Part shown: one piece after another, positions 1 to 6,439 of the stretch
How the letters are laid out: each line of letters starts with the position of its first letter
Numbering within the stretch: position 1 is the first letter of the stretch
From: DATKWS01 sp035529435
Lineage (GTDB): Bacteria > Krumholzibacteriota > Krumholzibacteriia > Krumholzibacteriales > Krumholzibacteriaceae
Direction: 5' to 3'
DNA length: 9,637 nucleotides
Assembly: GCA_035529435.1 (NCBI GenBank)
Contig: DATKWS010000165.1
Span: 1 to 9,637 of the forward strand
Program-made: the position numbers and the translations under genes
The notes under the pieces: generated by a model
What the model saw: only the letters and a program-made list of their open reading frames with translations
Told to the model about the DNA's origin: nothing
The model's database searches: none

Positions 1-268
1 CCGAGCGGGAGTATTCCAGAAAATCCATGCAGAACTCGTAGAGCGAGGCGTATCCGCGGGGGACATAGAGCCGACGCCGTTCGACTTCGTTGATGCACCC
101 GAGAATCTTGAGCAGCACCGCTCGCTCCGCGCCGCGGTATGTTTTAAGTCGTTTGAGCAGATCGTTGTCGGAGAGCTTCTTCAGCGATCCGGCGGGATCC
201 GGGGTTTTTCGCGAATCCTCGCGAGTGGAATTGTCCCATGAGTTCTTTCGAGCCGACTTCGTTGTCAT
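1..268 (-). CDS. HNH-associated N-terminal domain protein, partial (C-terminus beyond window)
   Basis: Only the first 89 codons are present; the gene runs off the left edge. The ATG at 268-266 is preceded by GGGAGGTG at good spacing, and an extended -10 promoter lies about 40 nt upstream. The first 30 residues are polar and probably disordered. A helical region follows with the pattern 'LLKRL', 'GAERAVLLKIL', 'EVERRRLY' and 'GYASLYEFC..FLEYS'. From family knowledge, the pattern of a Leu-rich helix, then R-x-LY, then GY-SL-EYC, then LxYS is typical of the N-terminal domain of many predicted HNH endonuclease proteins, where the HNH motif lies near the C-terminus. That catalytic part is outside the window, so nuclease activity cannot be claimed. 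Other proteins sharing only this helical domain are possible. Confidence 0.6.
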   Translation of the reverse strand, partial: MTTKSARKNSWDNSTREDSRKTPDPAGSLKKLSDNDLLKRLKTYRGAERAVLLKILGCINEVERRRLYVPRGYASLYEFCMDFLEYSRS

Positions 269-302
269 CGCACACCTCCCGTCATCCCCCCCATCACGCA
301 AC

Positions 303-317
303 CAGATATATTATAAC
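303..317 (-). promoter_or_regulatory. Extended -10 promoter candidate for the left-edge HNH-associated gene
   Basis: On the minus strand a perfect TATAAT (plus positions 310-315) is preceded by TGT, giving the extended -10 form TGnTATAAT. No good -35 is visible at 17 bp, which is normal for extended -10 promoters. Transcription would start near 303, leaving a leader of about 35 nt that contains the GGGAGGTG ribosome binding site. Confidence 0.55.
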
Positions 318-460
318 ACACGGTTTTTTCGCGATTAGATTCGGGCGGGACAGCACGACCGGCGGGCGCTGAGACAAGAATTTCAAAATAACCAAGAACG
401 TCCGGGCAGAGGAAATATAATTCTCTCTTTGGGGCTTTTAATGCCAGGGTGCAGCTATTA

Positions 461-480
461 GAAAATTTTATTGAATTTTC
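461..480. repeat. Perfect 7-bp inverted repeat, possible operator
   Basis: GAAAATT (461-467) and AATTTTC (474-480) are exact reverse complements separated by 6 bases. The repeat lies in the spacer of the weak TTGACG/TCTAAT promoter candidate reading toward the left-edge gene, as an operator would. The arms are very AT-rich, so chance occurrence in this base composition is a real alternative. Confidence 0.3.
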
Positions 481-603
481 GCGTCAAGAAAAAATGCAAA
501 ATTTTTAAAATATTCTCGCCTGAAAGAGCCTGTAATTTTGGCGACGCCCCGCGAAAACACCCGGGCACGCTCGAGAATCCTCTGACCACCTGTTATGAGC
601 GAC

Positions 604-1236
604 CTACGAGCCGCACCGCTCCCGCCATTTCCACGGCGTCAGATTGATGTAGCGAATGCGGGGTTTGGCGGCGTCGGTGAAATCGATAACGCTGGCCGAG
701 GCATTGGATATCGAGAGGCGGTGCATATCGTCGAGGTCCATACCGAGGTAATGGGCGATCACCGGCTTGATGACATCGCTGTGGGAAACAGCCGCGGCCC
801 GCTTGTAGCCGCCGTTCGGCGATGCCGCTCCGTCGACGATGCGCCGCATGGCGGCGAGGGCGCGCCGCTGTATATCGGCCATTCCCTCCGTACCGGAGAA
901 GCTCGAACGCGACGGGGACCTGGTGTACAGATCGAATTCCGGATCACCGGCCAGCTCTCCGTATGTCTTGCCAACCCATCGCTCGTATGAGGATTCATTG
1001 AAATCGGGCTCCTCGCGCACCTCCGCGCCCCAGGTCCCGGCGAGAATCTCAGCCGATTCACGCGCCCTGTCCACCGTGCTGGTGAATATCATCGGTATGC
1101 CGTCACGCGCGAGAAAGCGTGCGAGCTCGCCGACCGCATGCCTGCCGTGTTCGTTCAATGGAATGGGACCAACGCCCATCACCCTGAGATCCCTGTTCCA
1201 GTCGGTCTGCCCGTGCCTGATGAGATAGAGTCGCAT
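604..1236 (-). CDS. Histidine phosphatase family protein (phosphoglycerate-mutase-like)
   Basis: This 210-residue protein fits the cytosolic two-histidine phosphatase fold. The phospho-accepting motif RHG is at residues 7-9, in 'LYLIRHGQTDWN'. Arg57 follows in 'STVDRARESAEIL', the acid/base Glu is probably Glu81 in 'NESSYERWVGKTYGEL', and the second histidine is His152 in 'VSHSDVIK'. The SHxDVIK pattern is shared with the CobC-like and broad-specificity phosphatase branch rather than classical glycolytic mutases. The substrate cannot be deduced. The ATG at 1236 was chosen because RHG must sit at the extreme N-terminus and GGGAGG precedes it at 5 nt; an upstream in-frame extension adds 14 unconserved residues. 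It lies 109 nt downstream of thiL on the same strand and may be the last gene of that cluster. Confidence 0.88.
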   Translation of the reverse strand: MRLYLIRHGQTDWNRDLRVMGVGPIPLNEHGRHAVGELARFLARDGIPMIFTSTVDRARESAEILAGTWGAEVREEPDFNESSYERWVGKTYGELAGDPEFDLYTRSPSRSSFSGTEGMADIQRRALAAMRRIVDGAASPNGGYKRAAAVSHSDVIKPVIAHYLGMDLDDMHRLSISNASASVIDFTDAAKPRIRYINLTPWKWRERCGS

Positions 1237-1275
1237 GAAACCTCCCGCGATGTCATACTGTTGCCGGTGCGCGTG

Positions 1276-1305
1276 CATTTACAGGCGTACACATTTGCAC
1301 GTACA
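1276..1305. repeat. Tandem imperfect direct repeat between thiL and the phosphatase gene
   Basis: Two adjacent units on the plus strand, CATTTACAGGCGTACA (1276-1291) and CATTTGCACGTACA (1292-1305), share both ends and differ by a 2-base gap and one substitution. They lie in the leader of the histidine-phosphatase gene. Function is unknown; a repeated protein-binding site or a chance duplication are both possible. Confidence 0.35.
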
Positions 1306-1345
1306 TACTCTCAATATCATGTCGCTCCATACAAGCAGCGGCATA

Positions 1346-2533
1346 TCAAAATTCATGCTCGTAGCCGAGTTCCGGCAGCGGGCATCGGTCGCCTGCCGGC
1401 GTGACGAGCATGACGCCCTCTTCCCGCTTCACGATCCGGCCGATCACCGTACCGCTCCCCGGCGGTTTCATCCCGGCGGTATATCCCCTGACCGCGGTGA
1501 GCATCACATACTCCTCGCCGCTCGAGAGTGCGAGCTTCGTCCTTCCCGGGATCGTCTCCACCGCAGGGAGGTACCCGTCATCGTCCGCCGCGTGGGGCGA
1601 TCCTATTTCATCCGCCGATTCGATCCCTTCCGATCTCCACACGCGCTCGAGGGCCGGGTGAATGGGCAGTTTGGCCTCCTCCACGAACGCACCCACACCG
1701 CTCTCTGCGCAGAGTGTCGCAAGGTCCCGCGCCAGCCCGTCGCTGATGTCGATCATTGCGGAGACGTACCGTGCATCCGCCGCGGAACGATCCGCATCGA
1801 GAAGGGTGTGATCGGCCGTGCGCGTCAGCGGCACGATATGACGGGCCGCGAGCTCGAGAAGCGGCACCAAATCAGGTCCGAGGCCGTGCTCGCTGCAGAG
1901 CCGTTCCATATCTTCCGATGCCATGGAGAGCGTGAGGGATGAAACGATCCGCATCATCGCCACCCGCTTATCGGCGTCAACCACCGAGGCGGCGCGCCCG
2001 AGCACCGTGTCTCTCGCGCCGCCGGCGAGCGCTTCGAGCAGCAGCATACCGCCACGCGACCCCCCGCACGAGCCGAACAGCACGAGCGCATCGCCGGGCT
2101 GTGCCCCGGAGCGCCGCACCGCCCGCCCCCGCCCTACAGATCCGGTGATCGCCACGTCGAAGAAAAAGCCCCCCGGGCTTCGCACGGTATCGCCGCCGAC
2201 GAGCCTCACGCCGTAGGCTTCGCACGCGAGGGCCGCCCCCTCGATTATCTCATCGATATCCGACTCACCGCACCCCGGCGGCAATCCCGCCGTGACGACG
2301 ATCGCATGCGGCACACCGCCCATCGCGTATATGTCCGAAACGTTGGACGTGATTACCTTCTGGACGGCCTGGCCGAGGGTCCCGTACTCACGCCTGAAAT
2401 GGACACCCTCGACAACGGCGTCCGAAGCGAACAGAAGGTCCCCGCCGGAAGGCGCGAGCACGGCAGCATCATCCCCGATGCCCCATTTCCCGAAGGCATC
2501 GCGCAGGCGCCGTATGATATCCCGCTCTCTCAT
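1346..2533 (-). CDS. thiL: Thiamine-monophosphate kinase with two insertions
   Basis: This 395-residue protein matches ThiL, which uses ATP to phosphorylate thiamine monophosphate to thiamine diphosphate in the cytosol, the last step of cofactor synthesis. Motifs run in order: GIGDDAAVL (18-26), SDAVVEGVHF (37-46), NVSDIYAMGGVP (64-75), GGDT (113-116), RSGAQPGD (141-148) and MIDISDGL (260-267). ThiL proteins are usually about 320-350 residues. Here about 50 extra residues lie before MIDISDGL (roughly 195-255), and about 25 more lie before the C-terminal motif. That motif reads SSGEEY (337-342) instead of the usual GGEDY. The ATG at 2533 fits the family N-terminus, although only a weak GGA precedes it; an in-frame ATG 19 codons upstream is less likely. 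It follows nnr by 83 nt on the same strand. Another member of the AIR-synthase-related superfamily is the main alternative. Confidence 0.88.
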   Translation of the reverse strand: MRERDIIRRLRDAFGKWGIGDDAAVLAPSGGDLLFASDAVVEGVHFRREYGTLGQAVQKVITSNVSDIYAMGGVPHAIVVTAGLPPGCGESDIDEIIEGAALACEAYGVRLVGGDTVRSPGGFFFDVAITGSVGRGRAVRRSGAQPGDALVLFGSCGGSRGGMLLLEALAGGARDTVLGRAASVVDADKRVAMMRIVSSLTLSMASEDMERLCSEHGLGPDLVPLLELAARHIVPLTRTADHTLLDADRSAADARYVSAMIDISDGLARDLATLCAESGVGAFVEEAKLPIHPALERVWRSEGIESADEIGSPHAADDDGYLPAVETIPGRTKLALSSGEEYVMLTAVRGYTAGMKPPGSGTVIGRIVKREEGVMLVTPAGDRCPLPELGYEHEF

Positions 2534-2616
2534 GGTACATTCCGACGCGCCGCGCCGACCGGAGCATCGACGCCTGCCGGCCTGCAACATCGCACGGACC
2601 TGCCGGGCGGTGCGCC

Positions 2617-4194
2617 CTACCCGTACTTGATCTCCTCCTCGAGATCCTGAAGTGCGAGGGGAAGCGCCTCCATGCAGTCCCCGGCAATCATCCCCCGCTC
2701 ACCGACCTCCTCGGCGGCGATCATCGCCGCCCGCGAGTGGAGATAGACGCCGAGACGCGCCGCGGCGGCCGCACCGATCCCCTGCGCGAGAAATCCGGCG
2801 ATCGCCCCGGTGAGCACATCGCCGCTCCCCGCCGTCGCCTGGCCGGGGTGCCCGGCGACATTGACGTCGCTCCTCCCCGTGGGGTGCGCGATCACCGTCG
2901 GCGCCCCCTTGTGGACGAGCGTCACGTTCGTTCCCTCGACCAGTGCGCAGAGGCGTTCGATCCGTTCGAGCGGCGCCGAGACGATCTCCTCGCCGGTCAA
3001 ACGCTTCAGCTCTCCCGAGTGCGGTGATATGATGATCTCCTTGCTCCCCGAGAGGGCCTTCAGTTCGTCGTACGCTCCCTGAAACGCGTTGATCCCATCC
3101 GCGTCGAGCAGCACCGGAACCTCGGCCCGCCGTACGAATTCCCGGACGAACCGCACCGTCTCGGCATCCGTGGTGAGGCCGGGGCCGATGGCGGCCGCAT
3201 CGAACCGCAGCTCGCCGGCGAGTGTCTCGAGCGCGGATGAATGGACCGTCCCCGCATCCGTCTCGGGAAGCTCGATGAAAATCACCTCGGGAACGGCCGA
3301 CTGTATAATGGGACGCATCGATGCGGGACCCGCGAGGTAGACGATACCGCAGCCGGTCCGCAGGGCCGACACGGACGCGAGGTGCGCGGCACCGGCGTAG
3401 CGCCGGCTCCCCGCCACGATCAGAAGCGCCCCGCGCGCAAACTTGTGAGAGGCGGGATCGTATTCCGGCAGGTCCTCGAGGGCCTGTTCGAAGTCGAGGA
3501 TGTGCCGGTCGATGCGTTCGCTCTCGATCACCGTTTCGGGGATGCCGATATCGATCACACGGAATCCACCCGCATATTCCTTCCCCGGATAGAAGAAGAG
3601 ACCGATCTTGGGGAGCGCCATCGTCACCGTCAGATCGGCCCGCACCGCCGTTCCCATGATCTCTCCCGTCGAGCCGTTCACGCCGGAGGGTATATCCACC
3701 GAGAGGGTAAGCAATCCGCTCCGGTTGATCATTTCGATCACCTGCGCAAAGAGCCCCGTGACCGGCTTGGTGATACCGATCCCGAAAAGCGCATCGATGA
3801 TGAGATCGCTCTCCTCGAGCGCGCTCCGCACCTTCTGCTCCCAGTCGGCGAGATAGAGGAAATTCTCCTCGATCGTGCCCGACTTGCGGAATCCCTTGAG
3901 CCGAACGTAGTTCTTGAAGGCGTCGGGCGACAGGTTCTTGGGATCCTTGCAGTAATTGAGGATCACCTGTCCCCCTCTTTCCGCGATGAGACGCCCTACG
4001 ACGAGCCCGTCCCCCGCATTGTTGCCCCCCCCCAGGAAGATCGAGGTGACGCAGTCCTCGAAGGGATCGAAATATTCGGCTATCGCCTCGAACACCCCCT
4101 GCCCCGCGCGCTCCATCAGGGTGAGGCCCGGCACGATGTGACTGATCGTCGCCTCGTCCAGGCGTTTCATCTCCTCACCGGTCACCAGGTGCAT
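2617..4194 (-). CDS. nnr: Bifunctional NAD(P)HX epimerase / ADP-dependent NAD(P)HX dehydratase
   Basis: This 525-residue two-domain enzyme repairs NADHX and NADPHX, the hydrated, inactive forms of the reduced nicotinamide cofactors. The N-terminal YjeF epimerase domain (about 1-220) shows GGGNNAGDG (55-63), the DALFGIG segment with the likely catalytic Asp134, and DIPSGVN (167-173). The C-terminal carbohydrate-kinase-like dehydratase domain (about 235-520) shows HKFARGALLIVAGS (250-263), GPGL (337-340), LDADGIN (363-369), SPHSGEL (390-396) and AGSGDVLTG (455-463), whose Asp459 is the expected catalytic residue. Length and domain order match full fused Nnr proteins. The ATG at 4194 has AAGGAAGGA upstream. 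Nothing is missing from either active site that I can see. It lies between the HAD gene (99 nt) and thiL (83 nt) on one strand. Confidence 0.95.
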   Translation of the reverse strand: MHLVTGEEMKRLDEATISHIVPGLTLMERAGQGVFEAIAEYFDPFEDCVTSIFLGGGNNAGDGLVVGRLIAERGGQVILNYCKDPKNLSPDAFKNYVRLKGFRKSGTIEENFLYLADWEQKVRSALEESDLIIDALFGIGITKPVTGLFAQVIEMINRSGLLTLSVDIPSGVNGSTGEIMGTAVRADLTVTMALPKIGLFFYPGKEYAGGFRVIDIGIPETVIESERIDRHILDFEQALEDLPEYDPASHKFARGALLIVAGSRRYAGAAHLASVSALRTGCGIVYLAGPASMRPIIQSAVPEVIFIELPETDAGTVHSSALETLAGELRFDAAAIGPGLTTDAETVRFVREFVRRAEVPVLLDADGINAFQGAYDELKALSGSKEIIISPHSGELKRLTGEEIVSAPLERIERLCALVEGTNVTLVHKGAPTVIAHPTGRSDVNVAGHPGQATAGSGDVLTGAIAGFLAQGIGAAAAARLGVYLHSRAAMIAAEEVGERGMIAGDCMEALPLALQDLEEEIKYG

Positions 4195-4293
4195 CGCATC
4201 CTTCCTTTCTCCATCATTTCAACCCTACCGGGACGGCAATAATCGCGTTACGCCGTGTACCGCCACGAACGGGACCATGATGCTGTTCGCCCG

Positions 4294-5025
4294 TCATGGA
4301 CAGGAACACGGCGGATCCTCCCTCTTCGTTCCGGCGGATCCATCTTTCTTGTTCAGCGCGTCGACGATCTCGACGAGCGCGTATATATCGGCTATCTCGT
4401 AATCGGCGCCGGATTTTTTTGTACCGAAGGTGTCTCCGTACCGTGCGAACACCGTTTTTATGCCGAGCTCGGCCGCCCCGACGATGTCACGCTCGGGCCA
4501 GTCACCCACCATCATGGCCTCGCCCGGTTCGATCCCCAGCTCCTCCAGGACGGCGGTGAACGGCGCCGGGCTCGGCTTGTACTCCCCGGTGTCCTCGTGG
4601 GCGAGCACGACATCGAATATGTGGTGAAGCTGGAGGTAGCAGAGGCGCAGCCAGGCCTCCTGCCGCGGCGCGTCCGAGATAACCGCCAGTTTGAGCCCCC
4701 GTTTCACGAGCTCGATCAGGGTTACTTTGACGTGGGGGTAGAGGACCAGTGACGCCTCACGCGCGCGCCGGTACCCGACGATGCCTGCCGCGAGTATCTT
4801 GTAATCGACGCTTCCGATCAGATCGACCAGGAGCCGGTTGAACACCCGCTGGTACTCGATCCCCTCCTTGTCGTATATCCTGAATATCTCCTCACGAATT
4901 TTCTCCGGCGGGAACATCAGCCCCGCGTCGATCATCGCCTGTATGGCCGATTCGATCGACGAGTTCTTCATATGCACGAAATCGGTAAGTGTATTGTCGA
5001 GATCGAAAATGATCAATTCGATCAT
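4294..5025 (-). CDS. HAD-family hydrolase (subfamily IA-like phosphatase)
   Basis: This 243-residue protein has the four motifs of haloacid-dehalogenase phosphatases. Motif I is FDLDNT, with the nucleophile Asp8 and acid/base Asp10. Motif II is VISDAP, with Ser117. Motif III is Lys150 in 'EYKPSPAPF'. Motif IV is VGDWPERD, with Asp175 and Asp180. A helical cap of about 80 residues between motifs I and II fits subfamily I. The substrate is unknown; phosphoglycolate-, nucleotide- or sugar-phosphate-type activities are all possible. The ATG at 5025 is preceded by AGGAGAAAGGG and places motif I at the N-terminus as expected. The last 15 or so residues are polar and contain CSC, beyond the usual fold. 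It is divergent from the CPBP gene and is the first gene of the HAD-nnr-thiL-phosphatase series. Confidence 0.92.
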   Translation of the reverse strand: MIELIIFDLDNTLTDFVHMKNSSIESAIQAMIDAGLMFPPEKIREEIFRIYDKEGIEYQRVFNRLLVDLIGSVDYKILAAGIVGYRRAREASLVLYPHVKVTLIELVKRGLKLAVISDAPRQEAWLRLCYLQLHHIFDVVLAHEDTGEYKPSPAPFTAVLEELGIEPGEAMMVGDWPERDIVGAAELGIKTVFARYGDTFGTKKSGADYEIADIYALVEIVDALNKKDGSAGTKREDPPCSCP

Positions 5026-5039
5026 AACGCCCTTTCTCC

Positions 5040-5077
5040 TTGCCGCACCACTGCCGCGCCTTTATATTGACCTTCTG
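5040..5077 (+). promoter_or_regulatory. Promoter candidate for the CPBP gene, implying a leaderless transcript
   Basis: TTGCCG (5040-5045) and TATATT (5063-5068) are separated by 17 bp, a good sigma-70-type arrangement. The expected start point, 6-8 bases after the -10, falls at 5075-5077, on or next to the GTG start codon. On the opposite strand the same AT segment gives TATAAA, which may serve the divergent HAD gene. Confidence 0.4.
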
Positions 5078-5922
5078 TGGAATACCTGCCCGAACAGAAC
5101 GAGTGCGATCAGGACCCCGGCGGGCCCGCATTGGGCATCTTCGACCGGGTCAACAACTACCTTCTGCTCATCTATGCCGTCGCCTGCTTCTTCATGTACT
5201 TCTCGATATCGGGCCTTCTGATTCTCAGGGGAAGCATCATCCTGTCCCTCATCGTGCCGGGAATAATCGCATTCATCATCCCCATGATCCTGCTTTCGAG
5301 AAGGTTCTCTCTGAGTTTCCGGAGAGAGTACCGCGTGGAGATACCTGATCCCTTGACGGCGGCGCTGGTTCTCGTCGTGGCAGGCGGGTCGATCCTTCCT
5401 GTCGATGCCATTGCGAGCTACTTCGAGAGAATGCACCCTCCGGACGCCGATTATATCAATTTTCTCCTGTCGATCAAGCCCAAAGGGGTATTCGCCCTGA
5501 TCGCCACCGGATTCGGAACCGTCATCGTCACTCCCCTGGGAGAGGAGTTGCTGTTCAGGGGATTCGTCCAGCGGATCTTCCAGAGAAACATGCGGGGATA
5601 CCTTGCCGTAACCCTCGCCTCGGTCATCTTCGCGCTGTGCCATTTCAGCATCGCCCTCCTTCCCGGCGTCATTATCCTCGGCGCGCTGTTCGGATACATC
5701 TTCTATCGAACGGGCAATCTTCTCTACCCCGTCTTCGCGCACGCATTGTACAACCTCGTATCGCTTATACGGTTACATGCAATGTCGGAGAGCGCGATCG
5801 AAGCGGCCGAGATCTCCTCCCCCTCCGTCGTCTGGACGGTCATCTCGGCTCTCGCCCTCCTCGCGGGAATCTACCTCCTCGAACGCCGCCACACCGGGGA
5901 GGAACCGGCGCCCCACATATAA
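5077..5922 (+). CDS. CPBP family intramembrane glutamic endopeptidase (CAAX protease-like)
   Basis: This 281-residue integral membrane protein belongs to the CPBP/Abi family, whose members include CAAX prenyl proteases and bacteriocin-immunity proteins. Hydrophobic segments are visible at about 28-50, 54-73, 93-113, 138-153, 174-190, 193-210, 213-230 and 253-275. All family motifs are present: EExxxR as Glu156, Glu157 and Arg161 in 'GEELLFRG'; FxxxH ending at His189 in 'FALCHF'; and HxxxN as His222 and Asn226 in 'HALYN'. It is therefore likely an active membrane protease, with unknown substrate. An in-frame stop at 5068-5070 limits the start to GTG 5077 or a later codon such as TTG 5131. Neither has a convincing Shine-Dalgarno. 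The gene stands alone on the plus strand and ends at a bidirectional terminator. Confidence 0.9.
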   Translation: MEYLPEQNECDQDPGGPALGIFDRVNNYLLLIYAVACFFMYFSISGLLILRGSIILSLIVPGIIAFIIPMILLSRRFSLSFRREYRVEIPDPLTAALVLVVAGGSILPVDAIASYFERMHPPDADYINFLLSIKPKGVFALIATGFGTVIVTPLGEELLFRGFVQRIFQRNMRGYLAVTLASVIFALCHFSIALLPGVIILGALFGYIFYRTGNLLYPVFAHALYNLVSLIRLHAMSESAIEAAEISSPSVVWTVISALALLAGIYLLERRHTGEEPAPHI

Positions 5923-5946
5923 AAAAGGGGGACCGTGAAGTCCCCC
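5921..5946 (-). terminator. Intrinsic terminator for the small zinc-ribbon gene, probably bidirectional
   Basis: A perfect 7-bp stem, GGGGGAC (5927-5933) with GTCCCCC (5940-5946), encloses a 6-base loop. On the minus strand it is followed directly by six T residues, the classic intrinsic terminator form, about 49 nt after the zinc-ribbon stop codon. On the plus strand it begins 4 nt after the CPBP stop and is followed only by GCTTGTTTG, so termination in that direction should be weaker. Confidence 0.85.
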
Positions 5947-5994
5947 GCTTGTTTGAACCAGTGCGGTTTTAATACGCTGCGAGTTCGCCGGCTT

Positions 5995-6186
5995 CTACTT
6001 CGTTGAATATGAGAGTTCTTTTCCTATGCTGATCTCGCCGTTGTCTATTCTGATGTTGAATCCGCACTCCGGATTATTGCAAACCCACGCCTTGTAATGA
6101 ATTGGAGCCCCGTCTCTTCCGTAGTCCGATAGAGGCAGGAGCACACCCTTGTTACATTTCAAACATCCCGTGAACACTTCCGGCAT
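5995..6186 (-). CDS. Small zinc-ribbon protein, family not recognised
   Basis: I do not recognise this 63-residue protein. It has two cysteine pairs, CLKC near residues 8-11 and CNNPEC near residues 36-41, about 25 residues apart. That is the spacing of a single zinc-binding ribbon. The region between is mixed ('LPLSDYGRDG', 'HYKAWVC'), and after the second pair comes a predicted beta hairpin ('GFNIRIDNGEISIG'). Codon use differs from the neighbours: AGA, ATA, CTA and TTG appear and the gene is visibly AT-richer, suggesting recent acquisition. The start is uncertain. ATG 6186 follows GTGGGGAAA, and the frame also opens at GTG 6210. A much stronger Shine-Dalgarno/ATG at 6230-6219 is out of frame (see the hairpin and small-ORF entries). 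A good terminator follows, so it is probably a single-gene unit. Confidence 0.6.
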   Translation of the reverse strand: MPEVFTGCLKCNKGVLLPLSDYGRDGAPIHYKAWVCNNPECGFNIRIDNGEISIGKELSYSTK

Positions 6187-6221
6187 TTTCCCCACCCGGT
6201 TCCCCCCCACGAACCGGACAT
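6159..6221 (-). CDS. Possible 20-codon upstream ORF, or the true start of the zinc-ribbon gene if a frameshift is present
   Basis: ATG 6221-6219 is preceded by GGAGGTGAG, the best ribosome binding site near this gene. Its frame reads only 20 codons (starting MSGSWGG, ending CSRDV) before TGA at 6161-6159, overlapping the zinc-ribbon frame. One extra G in the seven-G run would join this start to the zinc-ribbon frame and give about 75 residues. It is therefore either a regulatory small ORF, a slippage site, a base-calling error or a disrupted start. Confidence 0.3.
   Translation of the reverse strand: MSGSWGGTGWGKCRKCSRDV
6196..6217 (-). other. Perfect 7-bp hairpin with poly-G loop in the zinc-ribbon gene leader
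   Basis: On the minus strand CCGGTTC (6217-6211) pairs with GAACCGG (6202-6196) around the 8-base loop GTGGGGGG. The hairpin lies between the strong Shine-Dalgarno at 6230-6222 and ATG 6186, and its loop contains the alternative GTG 6210. It has no T tract after it, so it is not an intrinsic terminator. A role in translation control is possible. Confidence 0.5.
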
Positions 6222-6283
6222 CTCACCTCCAGATTGCCGTAAATCCCAACCTTACCCGACTGCTCGAACCATTCAAGTTTCAC

Positions 6284-6312
6284 ATATTCCTCACTTTCTG
6301 ATACGCTGTCAA
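6284..6312 (-). promoter_or_regulatory. Promoter candidate for the zinc-ribbon gene
   Basis: A perfect -35 TTGACA (6312-6307) is followed after 17 bp by GAATAT (6289-6284), a poor -10. Transcription would begin near 6277, giving a leader of about 55 nt to the ATG at 6221 or about 90 nt to ATG 6186. The -10 mismatch keeps confidence low. Confidence 0.35.
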
Positions 6313-6439
6313 GCGAAAAACATCATCCCGGGGACAACCCGGCTGACCGCCGAATAGTGGACCGTCCAGCGTGTAGAACGGGGTCCGGCCGCCCCGCAGA
6401 CGCGTAAAAATCTTTGACGGAATCCGTGGGGAGGACAGG

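Larger units (their letters stand above)
269..603. other. AT-rich intergenic region with inverted repeat
   Basis: This gap of about 335 bp holds no open frame with a convincing start or coding character. From about 380 to 540 it is much richer in A and T than the surrounding genes and contains runs such as AAATTTTTAAAATATT. It includes a perfect 7-bp inverted repeat (GAAAATT at 461-467 and AATTTTC at 474-480). A minus-strand TTGACG (487-482) lies 19 bp from a TCTAAT (462-457), which could be a second, weak promoter overlapping the repeat. No T-tract terminator is visible after the histidine-phosphatase gene that ends at 604. Confidence 0.5.

Noticed and set aside
3241..4242. A 333-codon plus-strand open frame opposite nnr
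   Set aside because: Nnr on the other strand has complete motifs in both domains; the plus frame is His/Arg/Asp-rich with no family pattern and no ribosome binding site.
5062..5742. A 226-codon open frame on the minus strand opposite the CPBP gene, rich in Asp, Glu and Arg
   Set aside because: It is the mirror of a GC-rich coding frame. The CPBP reading has all family motifs, while this one has highly charged low-complexity composition and no domain.
6328..6342. CCGGG-GACAA-CCCGG hairpin followed on the minus strand, after a 7-base gap, by TTTTT
   Set aside because: The stem is short, the T run is displaced, and no minus-strand gene lies directly upstream for it to terminate.
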